Source: Pseudomonas proteolytica
GTDB taxonomy: Bacteria > Pseudomonadota > Gammaproteobacteria > Pseudomonadales > Pseudomonadaceae
Direction of reading: 5' to 3'
Assembly (NCBI RefSeq): GCF_007858275.1
Contig: NZ_VFEV01000004.1
Coordinates: forward strand, 151,593 to 215,592
DNA length: 64,000 nt
Part shown: one piece after another, positions 25,205 to 34,600 of the stretch
Position numbering within the stretch: position 1 is the first letter of the stretch
Layout of the letters: every line of letters starts with the position of its first letter
Program-made: the position numbers and the translations under genes
Notes under the pieces: model-generated
What the model was told of the DNA's origin: nothing
Seen by the model: only the letters and a program-made list of their open reading frames with translations
Databases searched by the model: none

Positions 25205-26325
25205 CAGTGTTGCTCCGCCAGAATTACATCCGCAGCGTGCTGCGGCATGCTATAGAGGTCGGCCGTCTCGGCGAAGGCCAGACCATTGCGGCTCCAGGCC
25301 GCACGTTGCTGCTGATCGCTGAGCATCCCGGCCAGGTACTGGTTGAGCTGGGCCTGCTCGAACGGCTCGTCCAGCACACGCCCGCAATCGGCCTCGCTGA
25401 TGTAATGGGCATACCCACACACCGCCGTGACCAACACCGGCAACCCGGCCACCGCTGCTTCGAGCAGCACAGTCCCGGTATTTTCGTTGTACGCCGGGTG
25501 AATCAACAGGTCGGCGCCCAGCAGGAAACGCGGGATATCACTGCGCCCCTTGAGGAACTGCACGTTGTCGCCCAGCCCAAGGGTAGCACTCTGCAGTTGG
25601 AATACTTTGGGGTCGTCCTGGCCAATTACAAACAGGCGGGTGCGCTTTTTCAGATCCGCAGGCAGTGCGGCCAGCGCCTTGAGGCTGCGGTCCACGCCCT
25701 TGGTCTTGAAGCCCGAACCGATCTGCACCAGCAGCAAATCATCGTCCGCGAGGTTGAATTCGGCACGGAACCCGGCCCGGATCTGGGCCGCATTCGGCGG
25801 CGCCCGACGATCCTGGGCGATGCCCGGCGGCAACAGGTGGAAGCGCTCCAGCGGCGTGTCGTAATGCTTGATAAACAGCGGCTGCTGGACCTCGGAGATC
25901 ATCAGGACTTCAGTCTTGGCGTCCTTGGCAAACACCGCACGCTCGTACTCGGAAAAATGCCGATAGCGGCCAAAACTGCGGTACAGCGAGTGGCGCAGGT
26001 TCTGCGCCTTGTCTTCAAAACAGCCGTCTGCGGCGTAGTACACATCCAGGCCCGGCATTTTGTTGAAGCCGATCAAGCGGTCCACCGGGCGCTTGGCCAG
26101 GTCGGCCTGCATCCAGGCGGTCAATTTTTCGTTGCGCCGATGATTGAAGAACGCCTTGACCGGCGCCACCAGCACTTCAAAACCCGGCGGGATGTCGCCT
26201 TCCCAGATCAGGGTGTAGACACGGATCTGGTGGCCGCGCTGCTGGCACTCCAGGGCGATGCGCATGAAGTCGCGCTGCAAGCCACCAAAGGGGAAATATT
26301 TGTACAGAACAAATGCCAGTTGCAT
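25204..26325 (-). CDS. waaG: LPS core glucosyltransferase I WaaG
   Basis: WaaG is a GT4, GT-B-fold enzyme that adds the first hexose (in Pseudomonas a GalN, in enterics glucose) to core heptose II. The 373-residue protein begins MQLAFVLYKYFPFGGLQRDF, with the acceptor-binding Gly-rich start. It shows LVQIGSGFKTKGVDRSLKAL and the C-terminal EX7E region HPAYNENTGTVLLEAAVAGLPV. It sits between waaC and waaP in a fully coupled operon. Position matches PA5010. The donor sugar cannot be read from the sequence. Confidence 0.96.
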   Translation of the reverse strand: MQLAFVLYKYFPFGGLQRDFMRIALECQQRGHQIRVYTLIWEGDIPPGFEVLVAPVKAFFNHRRNEKLTAWMQADLAKRPVDRLIGFNKMPGLDVYYAADGCFEDKAQNLRHSLYRSFGRYRHFSEYERAVFAKDAKTEVLMISEVQQPLFIKHYDTPLERFHLLPPGIAQDRRAPPNAAQIRAGFRAEFNLADDDLLLVQIGSGFKTKGVDRSLKALAALPADLKKRTRLFVIGQDDPKVFQLQSATLGLGDNVQFLKGRSDIPRFLLGADLLIHPAYNENTGTVLLEAAVAGLPVLVTAVCGYAHYISEADCGRVLDEPFEQAQLNQYLAGMLSDQQQRAAWSRNGLAFAETADLYSMPQHAADVILAEQH

Positions 26326-27386
26326 CAGTGCAGCTCCTCAGCCAATAACAACGTGCTCAGTCGGCTGGCCACACGCTCAGGGTTCAGGCGAGTAAAGCAC
26401 AGCGGCCACTCGCGCTTGAGATCAAACCGGCGCTGGTCTTCAGCGGTCGGTTGGTAGGTGCATTTCTTTTGCAGACACGGCGCGCAGGGGAAATCGCTGC
26501 CCAAATGGATCTGCGCCTTGCCATACGCACCGGTCAGGCCCGGGTTGGTCGGGCCGAACAGAGAGATCGTCGGCACATCCAGCGCAGCCGCCAGATGCCC
26601 CAGGCCGGTATCCACGGCGACACAGGCCCGGGCACCAGCCAGGACGCGCGCCACACCGGCCAGATTCAATTTAGGCAACACTTCGGCGTTGGCCAGGCCT
26701 TGGGCCAGGCGCTCGGCCCGAGCTTTTTCGGCGGCATTGCCCCACGGCAACTTCACATCCACCCCCAGGCTGCCCATGCGTTCGGCCAGGTCGCGCCAGT
26801 AGGCTTCGGGCCAATGCTTGGTGTCCCAGGTGGTGCCGTGCAGCAGCAGTACGAACGGTTTCTTGGGCGGCAAGCCCAGCAGTTTTTCGGTGCTCAGGCC
26901 GTAATCCCCCAGGCCCTTGGGCAGGTCATAACCCAGGGCCACGGCGAACAACTGGCGCAAGCGCTCAACTGCATGCTGGCCACGGGCAACCGCCAGGCGC
27001 CGGGAGTAGAAACGTGCGGCAATGGGCTCGCGGGCCGACTGCTTGTCGAAGCCGGCCACCGGCGCCCGCACATAGCGGGTCAGCCAGGCGCTTTTCAGCA
27101 GGCCTTGGGCGTCGATCACCAGGTCATATTTGGTGGACTGGATCTGCTTCTTGAAGCGCCGCCATTCGCCGCTCTTGAAGGTCTGCCAGAGGTTCTTGCG
27201 CCAGCGGCGAATCGCCACCGGGATCACCTTGTCCACCGCCGGATGCCAGGTGGGGATTTCGGCGAAGCCTTCCTCCACCACCCAGTCGAAGCGAATCCCC
27301 GGAATCGCCCGGGCCGCGTCGGTCAATGCCGGCAATGCGTGGATCACATCGCCCAGGGATGAGGTCTTGATTACCAGTACCCGCAA
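26325..27386 (-). CDS. waaC: LPS heptosyltransferase I WaaC
   Basis: WaaC adds the first L,D-heptose from ADP-heptose to Kdo. The GT9 protein has 353 residues and starts RVLVIKTSSLGDVIHALPAL, the canonical N-terminal signature in which the Asp in SSLGD is catalytic. The C-terminal half shows LLHGTTWDTKHWPEAYW and AVDTGLGHLAAALDVPTISLFG, the donor-binding region. The start codon is TTG at 27384-27386, one base after the waaF stop; GAGG lies upstream. Position matches PA5011. Confidence 0.96.
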   Translation of the reverse strand: MRVLVIKTSSLGDVIHALPALTDAARAIPGIRFDWVVEEGFAEIPTWHPAVDKVIPVAIRRWRKNLWQTFKSGEWRRFKKQIQSTKYDLVIDAQGLLKSAWLTRYVRAPVAGFDKQSAREPIAARFYSRRLAVARGQHAVERLRQLFAVALGYDLPKGLGDYGLSTEKLLGLPPKKPFVLLLHGTTWDTKHWPEAYWRDLAERMGSLGVDVKLPWGNAAEKARAERLAQGLANAEVLPKLNLAGVARVLAGARACVAVDTGLGHLAAALDVPTISLFGPTNPGLTGAYGKAQIHLGSDFPCAPCLQKKCTYQPTAEDQRRFDLKREWPLCFTRLNPERVASRLSTLLLAEELH

Positions 27387-27387
27387 C

Positions 27388-28422
27388 TCAATGAACCTCG
27401 ACCACGTTGCCCTGCAACCGCTGCAAGGCCTCGGCTACCGAATCGGGCAGCAACTGACGCAGGCAATTGTAGTGGCCGAAACGGCAGGTGCGTTCAAAAC
27501 ACGGGCTGCAATCCAGGCCCAGGCGCACCACTTCAACCTTGTCGGCCAATGGCGGGGTGAAGCCTGGGGACGTGGAGCCATACACCGCCACCAGCGGGCG
27601 GTTCAGCGCAGCGGCCACATGCATCAGGCCGGAGTCGTTGGACACCACCGAATCGGCGCAGGACAGCAGGTCAATCGCCTCGGCCAGCGAGGTATCGCCA
27701 CTGAGGTTGACCGCTTCTTCGCGCAGGCCGGGGATCAGGCGTTGGCGGATGTCTTCACCCACCGAGTGATCGTTTTTCGAGCCAAACAGCCAGACTTGCC
27801 AGCCTTCGCGGATTTTCAGCTCGGCGACCCTGGCGTAGTGCTCCGACGGCCAGCGCTTGGACTCGCCAAACTCGGCGCCCGGACACAGCGCCAGCACCGG
27901 CCGATCCAGGGTCAGGCCGAACTTGGCCAGGGCCGCATCGCGAGTAACCGGGTCGATTTGCAGGCTCGGCCGCTGATACGGCGTCGGCAACTCGGCATCA
28001 GGCGCGTAGGCCAGGGCCATGAAGCGCTCGATCATCAGCGGGTAGCGGGCCTTGTCGAGCTTGCGCACATCATTGAGCAAGCCATAGCGGAACTCGCCGC
28101 GCCAGCCGGTACGCTTGGGGATGCCGGCAAAGAACGGCACCAGCGCCGACTTCATCGAGTTGGGCAGCAGGATCGCCTGGTCATACTGGCCGGCCAGGGA
28201 CTTGCCGATGCGCCGTCGGGTCGCCAGCTCCAGCGCGCCATGGCCGAGCGGGAAGCTCAAGGCCTGCCGGACTTCAGGCATGCGCTCCAGGATCGGCCGG
28301 CTCCACTCGGGGGCGAGCACGTCGATTTGGCAGTCGGGATGACGCTGTTTCAGGCACTGGAACAGTGTCTGCGCCATCACCATGTCACCGACCCAACTGG
28401 GCCCAACGATCAGAATATTCAT
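27388..28422 (-). CDS. waaF: LPS heptosyltransferase II WaaF
   Basis: WaaF adds the second heptose to the inner core. The 344-residue GT9 protein starts MNILIVGPSWVGDMVMAQTLF, a family signature. It shows LCPGAEFGESKRWPSEHYA and VVSNDSGLMHVAAALNRPLVAVYG, the ADP-heptose site. It is the first gene of the core operon waaF-waaC-waaG-waaP and the kinase genes. In PAO1, ilvE lies between waaF and glnE, but here only a short gap with a REPIN separates them. Position matches PA5012. Confidence 0.97.
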   Translation of the reverse strand: MNILIVGPSWVGDMVMAQTLFQCLKQRHPDCQIDVLAPEWSRPILERMPEVRQALSFPLGHGALELATRRRIGKSLAGQYDQAILLPNSMKSALVPFFAGIPKRTGWRGEFRYGLLNDVRKLDKARYPLMIERFMALAYAPDAELPTPYQRPSLQIDPVTRDAALAKFGLTLDRPVLALCPGAEFGESKRWPSEHYARVAELKIREGWQVWLFGSKNDHSVGEDIRQRLIPGLREEAVNLSGDTSLAEAIDLLSCADSVVSNDSGLMHVAAALNRPLVAVYGSTSPGFTPPLADKVEVVRLGLDCSPCFERTCRFGHYNCLRQLLPDSVAEALQRLQGNVVEVH

Positions 28423-28442
28423 GTAGTTTCCACAAACGATTC

Positions 28443-28462
28443 GGGGAGGCTCATGCCTCCCC
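28443..28462. terminator. Perfect 8-bp hairpin upstream of waaF
   Basis: GGGGAGGC-tcat-GCCTCCCC is a perfect hairpin in the glnE-waaF gap. It could end glnE transcripts or lie in the waaF leader. No T-run follows on either strand, so a Rho-independent stop is uncertain. Confidence 0.45.
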
Positions 28463-28492
28463 GCCTCGATAATTACTGTAGGTCACGGTTTG

Positions 28493-28579
28493 TGTGGGAG
28501 CGGGCTTGCCCGCGATAGCATCACCGCGTGCTGCCAGCCAGACCGCAGCGCCTGCATCGCGGGCAAGCCCGCTCCCACA
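28493..28579. repeat. REPIN (GCGGGCTTGCCCGC-type)
   Basis: TGTGGGAGCGGGCTTGCCCG at 28493 and its inverted copy ending at 28579 flank a 39-nt linker. It fills most of the glnE-waaF gap. Confidence 0.9.
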
Positions 28580-28620
28580 TAAAGCCGGTCTCCACATTCA
28601 ATTGGGGTCGCTGTAGTGTT

Positions 28621-31560
28621 TTAGCTTAACCCCAGTTCTTGCCAGATCCGTTTCACCTGGCGCCGTTCGTCAGCAAACTGATCCCCGGCAACCACCCCAG
28701 CCTCGTTCTGCAGGGCCTGGCGATGGGCCGCCGAGCGGTAGGCCTTATACACCTCGCGCAACAGGTGGGCATCGGCGGCGGGCATCAGCCCGACCTGCTC
28801 CAGGCCTTCCAGGATGCGGATATTGTCGGTATAGCGTAGCAACGACGGATGTTGCGCAGACCACGCCAAAGCGGCGTATTGCACCATAAATTCAATATCG
28901 ACGATACCTCCGGCGTCCTGCTTGAGATCGAACACCGCCGTGGGCTCGAAGGCATTCGCCGCCGTGCCGGCCCCGGTCGACTTGGTGCCCAGGTTGTCGC
29001 GCATCTTGGCGCGCATCTCGCTGACCTCCTGGCGCAGCTTCGCCAGGTCCTGCGTGCGCCCCAACACCTGCGCCCGCACGCCTTCAAACGCGCGGCCCAC
29101 ATCCTGGCTGCCGACCAATACCCGCGCCCGCACCAGGGCCTGATGCTCCCAGGTCCAGGCCTCGTTTTCCTGATAGCGGGCAAAGGCCCCCAGGGAGCTG
29201 ACCAGCAGCCCGGATGCGCCAGAAGGTCGCAGGCGCATATCCACTTCGTACAATTGCCCGGAGTTGGTCTGGGTGGTCAACAGGTGAATGATCCGCTGGC
29301 CCAGGCGCGTAAAGAACTGCGCACCATCGATTGGCTTGGCGCCATCGGTTTCGGCCTGCGGGTCACCGTCATGGATAAACACCAGGTCCAGGTCCGAGCC
29401 ATGTCCCAGCTCGATGCCGCCGACCTTGCCATAGCCGACGATGATAAATCCGGGATCACACAAGGTGCCGTCCAGGCGCTGCGGCGTACCGTGGCGGGCC
29501 ACGGTCTGGCGCCAGGCCAGGGCCAGCACCTGCTCGAGAATGGCCTCGGCAAGCCAGGTCAGGTAGTCGCTGACCTTCATCAGCGGCAGGCTGCCGGCGA
29601 TTTCCGACGCCGCTACGCGCAGGCGGTGGGCCAGCTTGAAGTGGCGCAGGGCTTCCATCTGCTGCTCAAGGTCATCCTCGGGGATGCGCGTGAGGCGCTC
29701 GCGCAATTCGGCGGCCAACTCCGGCGCCAAGGGCGGCTTGAACAGCCGGCCTTCGTTGAGCAATTCGTCCAGCAGCAGCGGGAAGCGGGTGATCTGCTCG
29801 GCAATCCATGGGCTGGCGGCGCACAGGGTCAACAGCCGACGCAGAGCGTCAGGGTTTTCGGTCAACAGCACCAGATAAGCGGACCGCCGCGCCACCGCTT
29901 CCACCAGCGGCAATACGCGCTCCAGCACCAGGTCCGGATTAGCGTGCTCGACCGCCTGGGCCAGCAGGCGCGGGATAAACGCATCCAACCGCTCACGCCC
30001 CAGGCGCTGCATCGCCCGCAACTGCGGGCTGCCGCGCAGGCTGGCCAGGGCCTTGAGGGCCTTGGGTGCGTCGGCAAAACCACCTTCGGCCAATTGGCGA
30101 CAGGCCGCCTCTTCATTTTGGGACTCTTCCCACAGCGGCAACCACTCGCCGCCCACCACCAATTCGCTTTCTACACCCTCCTCTTCGTCCGGATCGGCAA
30201 TCACCTGGCGAAAATGCCAGTCCACCCGGCCACGCCAGTACATCAATTGCTCATGGAACGCGGTCCAGTCGGCAAAGCCCATCATGAACGCGATCCGCGC
30301 CTGGTCTTCGTCAGTGTTGGGCAGCATCTGTGTCTGGCGATCAGCGATGGCCTGGATTGCATGTTCGGTGTAACGCAGGAATTCATAGCCGCTGCGCAGC
30401 TCGGCAATCACCGCCGGCGGCAGGTAGCCCTGGCCTTCCAGGGTGCCCAGCACCTTCAACAATGGCCGTTGTTGCAGGCTGAGGTCGCGCCCGCCATGAA
30501 TCAGCTGGAACGCCTGGGCGATAAACTCCACCTCGCGGATGCCGCCCGCGCCCAGCTTGATATTGTCGGCCATGCCCTTGCGCCGCACTTCCTGCTGGAT
30601 CAACTGCTTCATGGTGCGCAGCGCTTCGATCGCAGAAAAGTCCAGGTAGCGCCGGTAGACGAACGGGCGCAGCAGGTCGAGCAACTGCGCACCCGCCACC
30701 TGATCGCCGGCCACCACCCGCGCCTTGATCATCGCGTAGCGTTCCCAGTCGCGCCCCTGGTCCTGGTAGTACTGCTCCAAGGCATTGAAACTGAGCACCA
30801 GCGCCCCGGCTGAACCATACGGCCGCAAACGCATGTCGACACGGAACACAAAACCGTCGACGGTCATCGGGTCCAGGGCCTTGATCAGCTTCTGGCCCAG
30901 GCGGATAAAGAACTCCTGATTGTCCAGGGCACGCTTGGCGCCCACGGTCTCGCCGCCCTCGGGGTAGGCGAAGATCAGGTCGATGTCCGACGACAGGTTC
31001 AACTCCACCGCCCCCAGCTTGCCCATGCCGAGGATGACCATCTGCTGCGGTTCGCCGCTGCGCCCGCCGGTGGGGGTGCCAAATTGCGCACAATGGCGCT
31101 GGTACAGCCACTGGTAAGCCTGGTCGATGCTGGCGTCGGCCATGTCAGACAGGTCGCGGCAGGTCTGCACCAGGTCCGCCTGTCGGGTCAGGTCGCGCCA
31201 GATAATCCGCACCTGCTGGCGGGTCCGCTGGCGACGCAGGACGCGGCCCAGCTCGTCTTCTGTTTCAACCTGTTGCACCGCTGCGGCAATCTGCCCACAC
31301 AGCTCATCGGGTGCAAAGCCGCGATCCAGTTCGCCCCAGGCCACCAGTTCCAGCAACATCAAAGGGTCACGAACACTCTGTTCAATCACAAAATCACTGG
31401 CGGCGCAGACACGGGCGAAGTCGGCCCAACGTTGCGGCGTCCACGCGGACAGGCCATGATCGGCATCCAGCATGGCCGCTGCGTCACGAAATGACTGCTC
31501 GGCCCGGCTGGCAAACGGCAACAGAACGGCAGGGAGTTCAACCAGCATTGGAAGGCTCAT
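28621..31560 (-). CDS. glnE: Glutamine synthetase adenylyltransferase/adenylyl-removing enzyme GlnE
   Basis: GlnE adds AMP to and removes AMP from glutamine synthetase in response to PII and glutamine. The 979-residue protein has the expected duplicated nucleotidyltransferase layout. The N-terminal adenylyl-removing half shows NLSSDIDLIFAYPEGG (residues about 185). The C-terminal adenylylating half shows LGHGSDLDLVFIHDGD (residues about 710). Each holds the DxD pair that binds metal. Regulatory helical regions lie between and after them. AAGGAT precedes the ATG at 31560. It is divergent from aceE. Position matches PA5014. Confidence 0.97.
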   Translation of the reverse strand: MSLPMLVELPAVLLPFASRAEQSFRDAAAMLDADHGLSAWTPQRWADFARVCAASDFVIEQSVRDPLMLLELVAWGELDRGFAPDELCGQIAAAVQQVETEDELGRVLRRQRTRQQVRIIWRDLTRQADLVQTCRDLSDMADASIDQAYQWLYQRHCAQFGTPTGGRSGEPQQMVILGMGKLGAVELNLSSDIDLIFAYPEGGETVGAKRALDNQEFFIRLGQKLIKALDPMTVDGFVFRVDMRLRPYGSAGALVLSFNALEQYYQDQGRDWERYAMIKARVVAGDQVAGAQLLDLLRPFVYRRYLDFSAIEALRTMKQLIQQEVRRKGMADNIKLGAGGIREVEFIAQAFQLIHGGRDLSLQQRPLLKVLGTLEGQGYLPPAVIAELRSGYEFLRYTEHAIQAIADRQTQMLPNTDEDQARIAFMMGFADWTAFHEQLMYWRGRVDWHFRQVIADPDEEEGVESELVVGGEWLPLWEESQNEEAACRQLAEGGFADAPKALKALASLRGSPQLRAMQRLGRERLDAFIPRLLAQAVEHANPDLVLERVLPLVEAVARRSAYLVLLTENPDALRRLLTLCAASPWIAEQITRFPLLLDELLNEGRLFKPPLAPELAAELRERLTRIPEDDLEQQMEALRHFKLAHRLRVAASEIAGSLPLMKVSDYLTWLAEAILEQVLALAWRQTVARHGTPQRLDGTLCDPGFIIVGYGKVGGIELGHGSDLDLVFIHDGDPQAETDGAKPIDGAQFFTRLGQRIIHLLTTQTNSGQLYEVDMRLRPSGASGLLVSSLGAFARYQENEAWTWEHQALVRARVLVGSQDVGRAFEGVRAQVLGRTQDLAKLRQEVSEMRAKMRDNLGTKSTGAGTAANAFEPTAVFDLKQDAGGIVDIEFMVQYAALAWSAQHPSLLRYTDNIRILEGLEQVGLMPAADAHLLREVYKAYRSAAHRQALQNEAGVVAGDQFADERRQVKRIWQELGLS

Positions 31561-31943
31561 GGTCTATCCTTGATCGGCGTGTAAATGGCTTGTGGCTGTG
31601 AACGCAAGAACCACGCTTGGCGAAGGACTGTCGAACAAAAGTTAGAAATAGCTGAAAATTCATTAATTTTGGCAGGCAACATTAAACTTCTACCTTTTCT
31701 TGTTCGCAAAAGATCAACAATAACGATTATGCTCACCAGCCAGACCGAGTCATACACTCAGTCTTGTGTAGTTTTACTACTCGTATATACATTCGAAAGG
31801 CTGAAATGGCCGACGATTTGTAGTAAAACTACAGGACGCCGAAGCAACCTTCGGCCATCCAAGAATTTATGTCGTCTGCCCACAAGGCCAGTCGCAAACT
31901 TCAGGCAACCGATTCTGGTAGCCTTTCCGCCCTGGAGCAAGCC
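31561..31943 (+). promoter_or_regulatory. Divergent glnE-aceE promoter region with two GntR-type operators
   Basis: This 383-nt gap is rich in A and T. It contains GTAGTTTTACTAC at 31768-31780 and GTAGTAAAACTAC at 31820-31832. Each is an internal palindrome matching TNGTNNNACNA, the consensus for FadR-subfamily GntR regulators such as PdhR and LldR, and they are inverted copies of each other. A TATATA at 31785-31790 between them may be a -10 element. AAAATT-cat-t-AATTTT lies upstream near 31659. The frame upstream of 31944 is open back to 31869 but is better read as leader. Confidence 0.7.
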
Positions 31944-34589
31944 ATGCAAGACCTCGATCCCGTCGAAACCCAGGAATGGCTGGACGCCCTGGAATCGGTT
32001 CTCGACAAAGAAGGCGAAGACCGTGCGCATTACCTGATGACCCGTATGGGCGAACTCGCGACCCGCAGCGGCTCGCAACTGCCTTACGCCATCACCACGC
32101 CATACCGCAACACCATCCCCGTTACCCACGAAGCACGCATGCCTGGCGACCTGTTCATGGAACGCCGCATTCGCTCGCTGGTACGCTGGAACGCGATGGC
32201 GATGGTTATGCGCACGAACTTGAAAGATTCTGACCTGGGCGGTCACATCTCCAGCTTCGCTTCCAGCGCAACCCTGTATGACATCGGCTTCAACTACTTC
32301 TTCCAGGCCCCGACCGACGAACACGGCGGCGACCTGATCTACTTCCAGGGCCACACCTCGCCAGGCGTCTACGCCCGTGCGTTCATGGAAGGTCGCATCA
32401 CCGAAGACCAGATGAACAACTTCCGCCAGGAAGTCGACGGTGGCGGCCTGTCGTCGTACCCGCACCCTTGGCTGATGCCTGACTTCTGGCAGTTCCCGAC
32501 CGTTTCCATGGGTCTGGGCCCGATCCAGGCGATTTACCAGGCACGTTTCATGAAGTACCTGGAAGCCCGTGGCTTCATCCCCGAAGGCAAGCAGAAAGTC
32601 TGGTGCTTCCTGGGCGACGGCGAGTGCGACGAGCCGGAATCCCTGGGCGCCATCTCCCTGGCCGGCCGCGAGAAGCTGGACAACCTGATCTTCGTCATCA
32701 ACTGCAACCTGCAGCGCCTCGACGGCCCGGTTCGCGGCAACGGCAAGATCATCCAGGAACTCGAAGGCGTGTTCCGCGGTGCCCAATGGAACGTGACCAA
32801 AGTCATCTGGGGTCGTTTCTGGGACCCACTGCTGGCCAAGGACGTCGACGGCATCCTGCAACGTCGCATGGACGAAGTCATCGACGGCGAGTACCAGAAC
32901 TACAAGGCCAAAGACGGCGCATTCGTACGTGAACACTTCTTCAACACGCCTGAACTCAAGGCGATGGTTGCCGACCTGTCCGACGACGAGATCTGGAAAC
33001 TCAACCGTGGCGGCCACGACCCGTACAAGGTCTACGCGGCGTACCACGAAGCGGTCAACCACAAAGAACAACCTACCGTCATCCTGGCCAAGACCATCAA
33101 GGGTTATGGCACCGGTGCCGGCGAAGCGAAGAACACTGCGCACAACACCAAGAAAGTCGACGTCGACAGCCTGAAGTTGTTCCGTGACCGCTTCGACATC
33201 CCGGTCAAGGATGAAGAGCTGGAGAACCTGCCGTTCTTCAAGCCAGAGCCGAACAGCGCCGAAGCCCGCTACCTCAGCGAGCGTCGCACTGCCCTGGGTG
33301 GTTTCGTGCCACAGCGCCGCGCCCAGAGCTTCAGCGTACCGACACCGGACCTCAGCACCCTCAAGGCAATCCTTGATGGTTCGGGCGACCGTGAAATCTC
33401 CACCACCATGGCCTTCGTGCGGATCCTCGCGCAGCTGGTCAAGGACAAGGAAATCGGCCCGCGCATCGTCCCGATCATCCCGGACGAAGCCCGTACCTTC
33501 GGCATGGAAGGCATGTTCCGCCAGTTGGGCATCTACTCCTCCGTCGGCCAGCTCTACGAGCCAGTCGATAAAGACCAGGTGATGTTCTACAAGGAAGACA
33601 AGAAGGGCCAGATCCTCGAAGAAGGCATCAACGAAGCGGGCGCCATGAGCTCCTTCATCGCTGCCGGTACTTCGTACTCCAGCCACAACCAGCCGATGCT
33701 GCCGTTCTACATCTTCTACTCGATGTTCGGCTTCCAGCGTATTGGCGACCTGGCTTGGGCAGCAGGCGACAGCCGTACCCGTGGCTTCCTGATCGGCGGC
33801 ACCGCCGGCCGTACCACGCTCAACGGCGAAGGCCTGCAACACGAAGACGGTCACAGCCACATCCTGGCTGCCACCATCCCGAACTGCCGCACCTTTGATC
33901 CCACCTACGGCTACGAGCTGGCGGTGATCATCCAGGACGGCATGAAGAAGATGACCGAAGAGCAGCAGGACGTTTTCTACTACATCACCGTGATGAACGA
34001 GTCCTACCAGCAACCTGCCATGCCGGCCGGTGTTGAAGAAGGCATCATCAAGGGCATGTACCTGCTCGAAGAAGACACCAAGGAAGCGGCACACCACGTA
34101 CAGCTGATGGGCTCCGGCACCATCCTGCGCGAAGTGCGTGAAGCGGCGAAGATCCTGCGTGAAGAGTTCAACGTCGGCGCTGACGTGTGGAGCGTTACCA
34201 GCTTCAACGAACTGCGTCGCGACGGCCTGGCCGTGGAACGCAGCAACCGCCTGCACCCAGGCCAGAAGCCTGCGCTGAGCTACGTCGAAGAGTGCCTGGC
34301 TGGCCGTAAAGGTCCGGTTATCGCCTCTACCGACTACATGAAGCTGTTTGCTGAACAAATTCGCCAGTGGGTCCCGTCCAAGGAATTCAAAGTGCTGGGC
34401 ACCGACGGTTTCGGCCGCAGTGACAGCCGCAAGAAGCTGCGTCACTTCTTCGAAGTCGATCGTCACTTCGTGGTGTTGGCAGCCCTGGAAGCCTTGGCTG
34501 ACCGTGGAGAGATCGAACCCAAGGTGGTGGCTGACGCCATCGTCAAGTTCGGGATCAACCCGGAAAAACGCAACCCACTGGACTGCTGA
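31944..34589 (+). CDS. aceE: Pyruvate dehydrogenase E1 component AceE
   Basis: AceE is the homodimeric thiamine-diphosphate E1 that decarboxylates pyruvate and reductively acetylates the lipoyl groups of AceF. The protein has 881 residues. The ThDP-binding motif starts FLGDGECDEPESLGAIS and ends at FVINCNLQ, the GDG-N pattern. The C-terminal transketolase-like parts show EGINEAGAMSSF and TAGRTTLNGEGLQHEDGHS. The start MQDLDPVETQEWL at 31944 is chosen over 31869 because it matches known AceE N-termini and has GGAG 6 nt upstream. aceF follows 11 nt later. Position matches PA5015. Confidence 0.97.
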   Translation: MQDLDPVETQEWLDALESVLDKEGEDRAHYLMTRMGELATRSGSQLPYAITTPYRNTIPVTHEARMPGDLFMERRIRSLVRWNAMAMVMRTNLKDSDLGGHISSFASSATLYDIGFNYFFQAPTDEHGGDLIYFQGHTSPGVYARAFMEGRITEDQMNNFRQEVDGGGLSSYPHPWLMPDFWQFPTVSMGLGPIQAIYQARFMKYLEARGFIPEGKQKVWCFLGDGECDEPESLGAISLAGREKLDNLIFVINCNLQRLDGPVRGNGKIIQELEGVFRGAQWNVTKVIWGRFWDPLLAKDVDGILQRRMDEVIDGEYQNYKAKDGAFVREHFFNTPELKAMVADLSDDEIWKLNRGGHDPYKVYAAYHEAVNHKEQPTVILAKTIKGYGTGAGEAKNTAHNTKKVDVDSLKLFRDRFDIPVKDEELENLPFFKPEPNSAEARYLSERRTALGGFVPQRRAQSFSVPTPDLSTLKAILDGSGDREISTTMAFVRILAQLVKDKEIGPRIVPIIPDEARTFGMEGMFRQLGIYSSVGQLYEPVDKDQVMFYKEDKKGQILEEGINEAGAMSSFIAAGTSYSSHNQPMLPFYIFYSMFGFQRIGDLAWAAGDSRTRGFLIGGTAGRTTLNGEGLQHEDGHSHILAATIPNCRTFDPTYGYELAVIIQDGMKKMTEEQQDVFYYITVMNESYQQPAMPAGVEEGIIKGMYLLEEDTKEAAHHVQLMGSGTILREVREAAKILREEFNVGADVWSVTSFNELRRDGLAVERSNRLHPGQKPALSYVEECLAGRKGPVIASTDYMKLFAEQIRQWVPSKEFKVLGTDGFGRSDSRKKLRHFFEVDRHFVVLAALEALADRGEIEPKVVADAIVKFGINPEKRNPLDC

Positions 34590-34600
34590 GGAAACTATCT

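Noticed and set aside
31758..34466. A 902-codon open frame on the minus strand
   Set aside because: It is the antisense of aceE, with no family motifs of its own.
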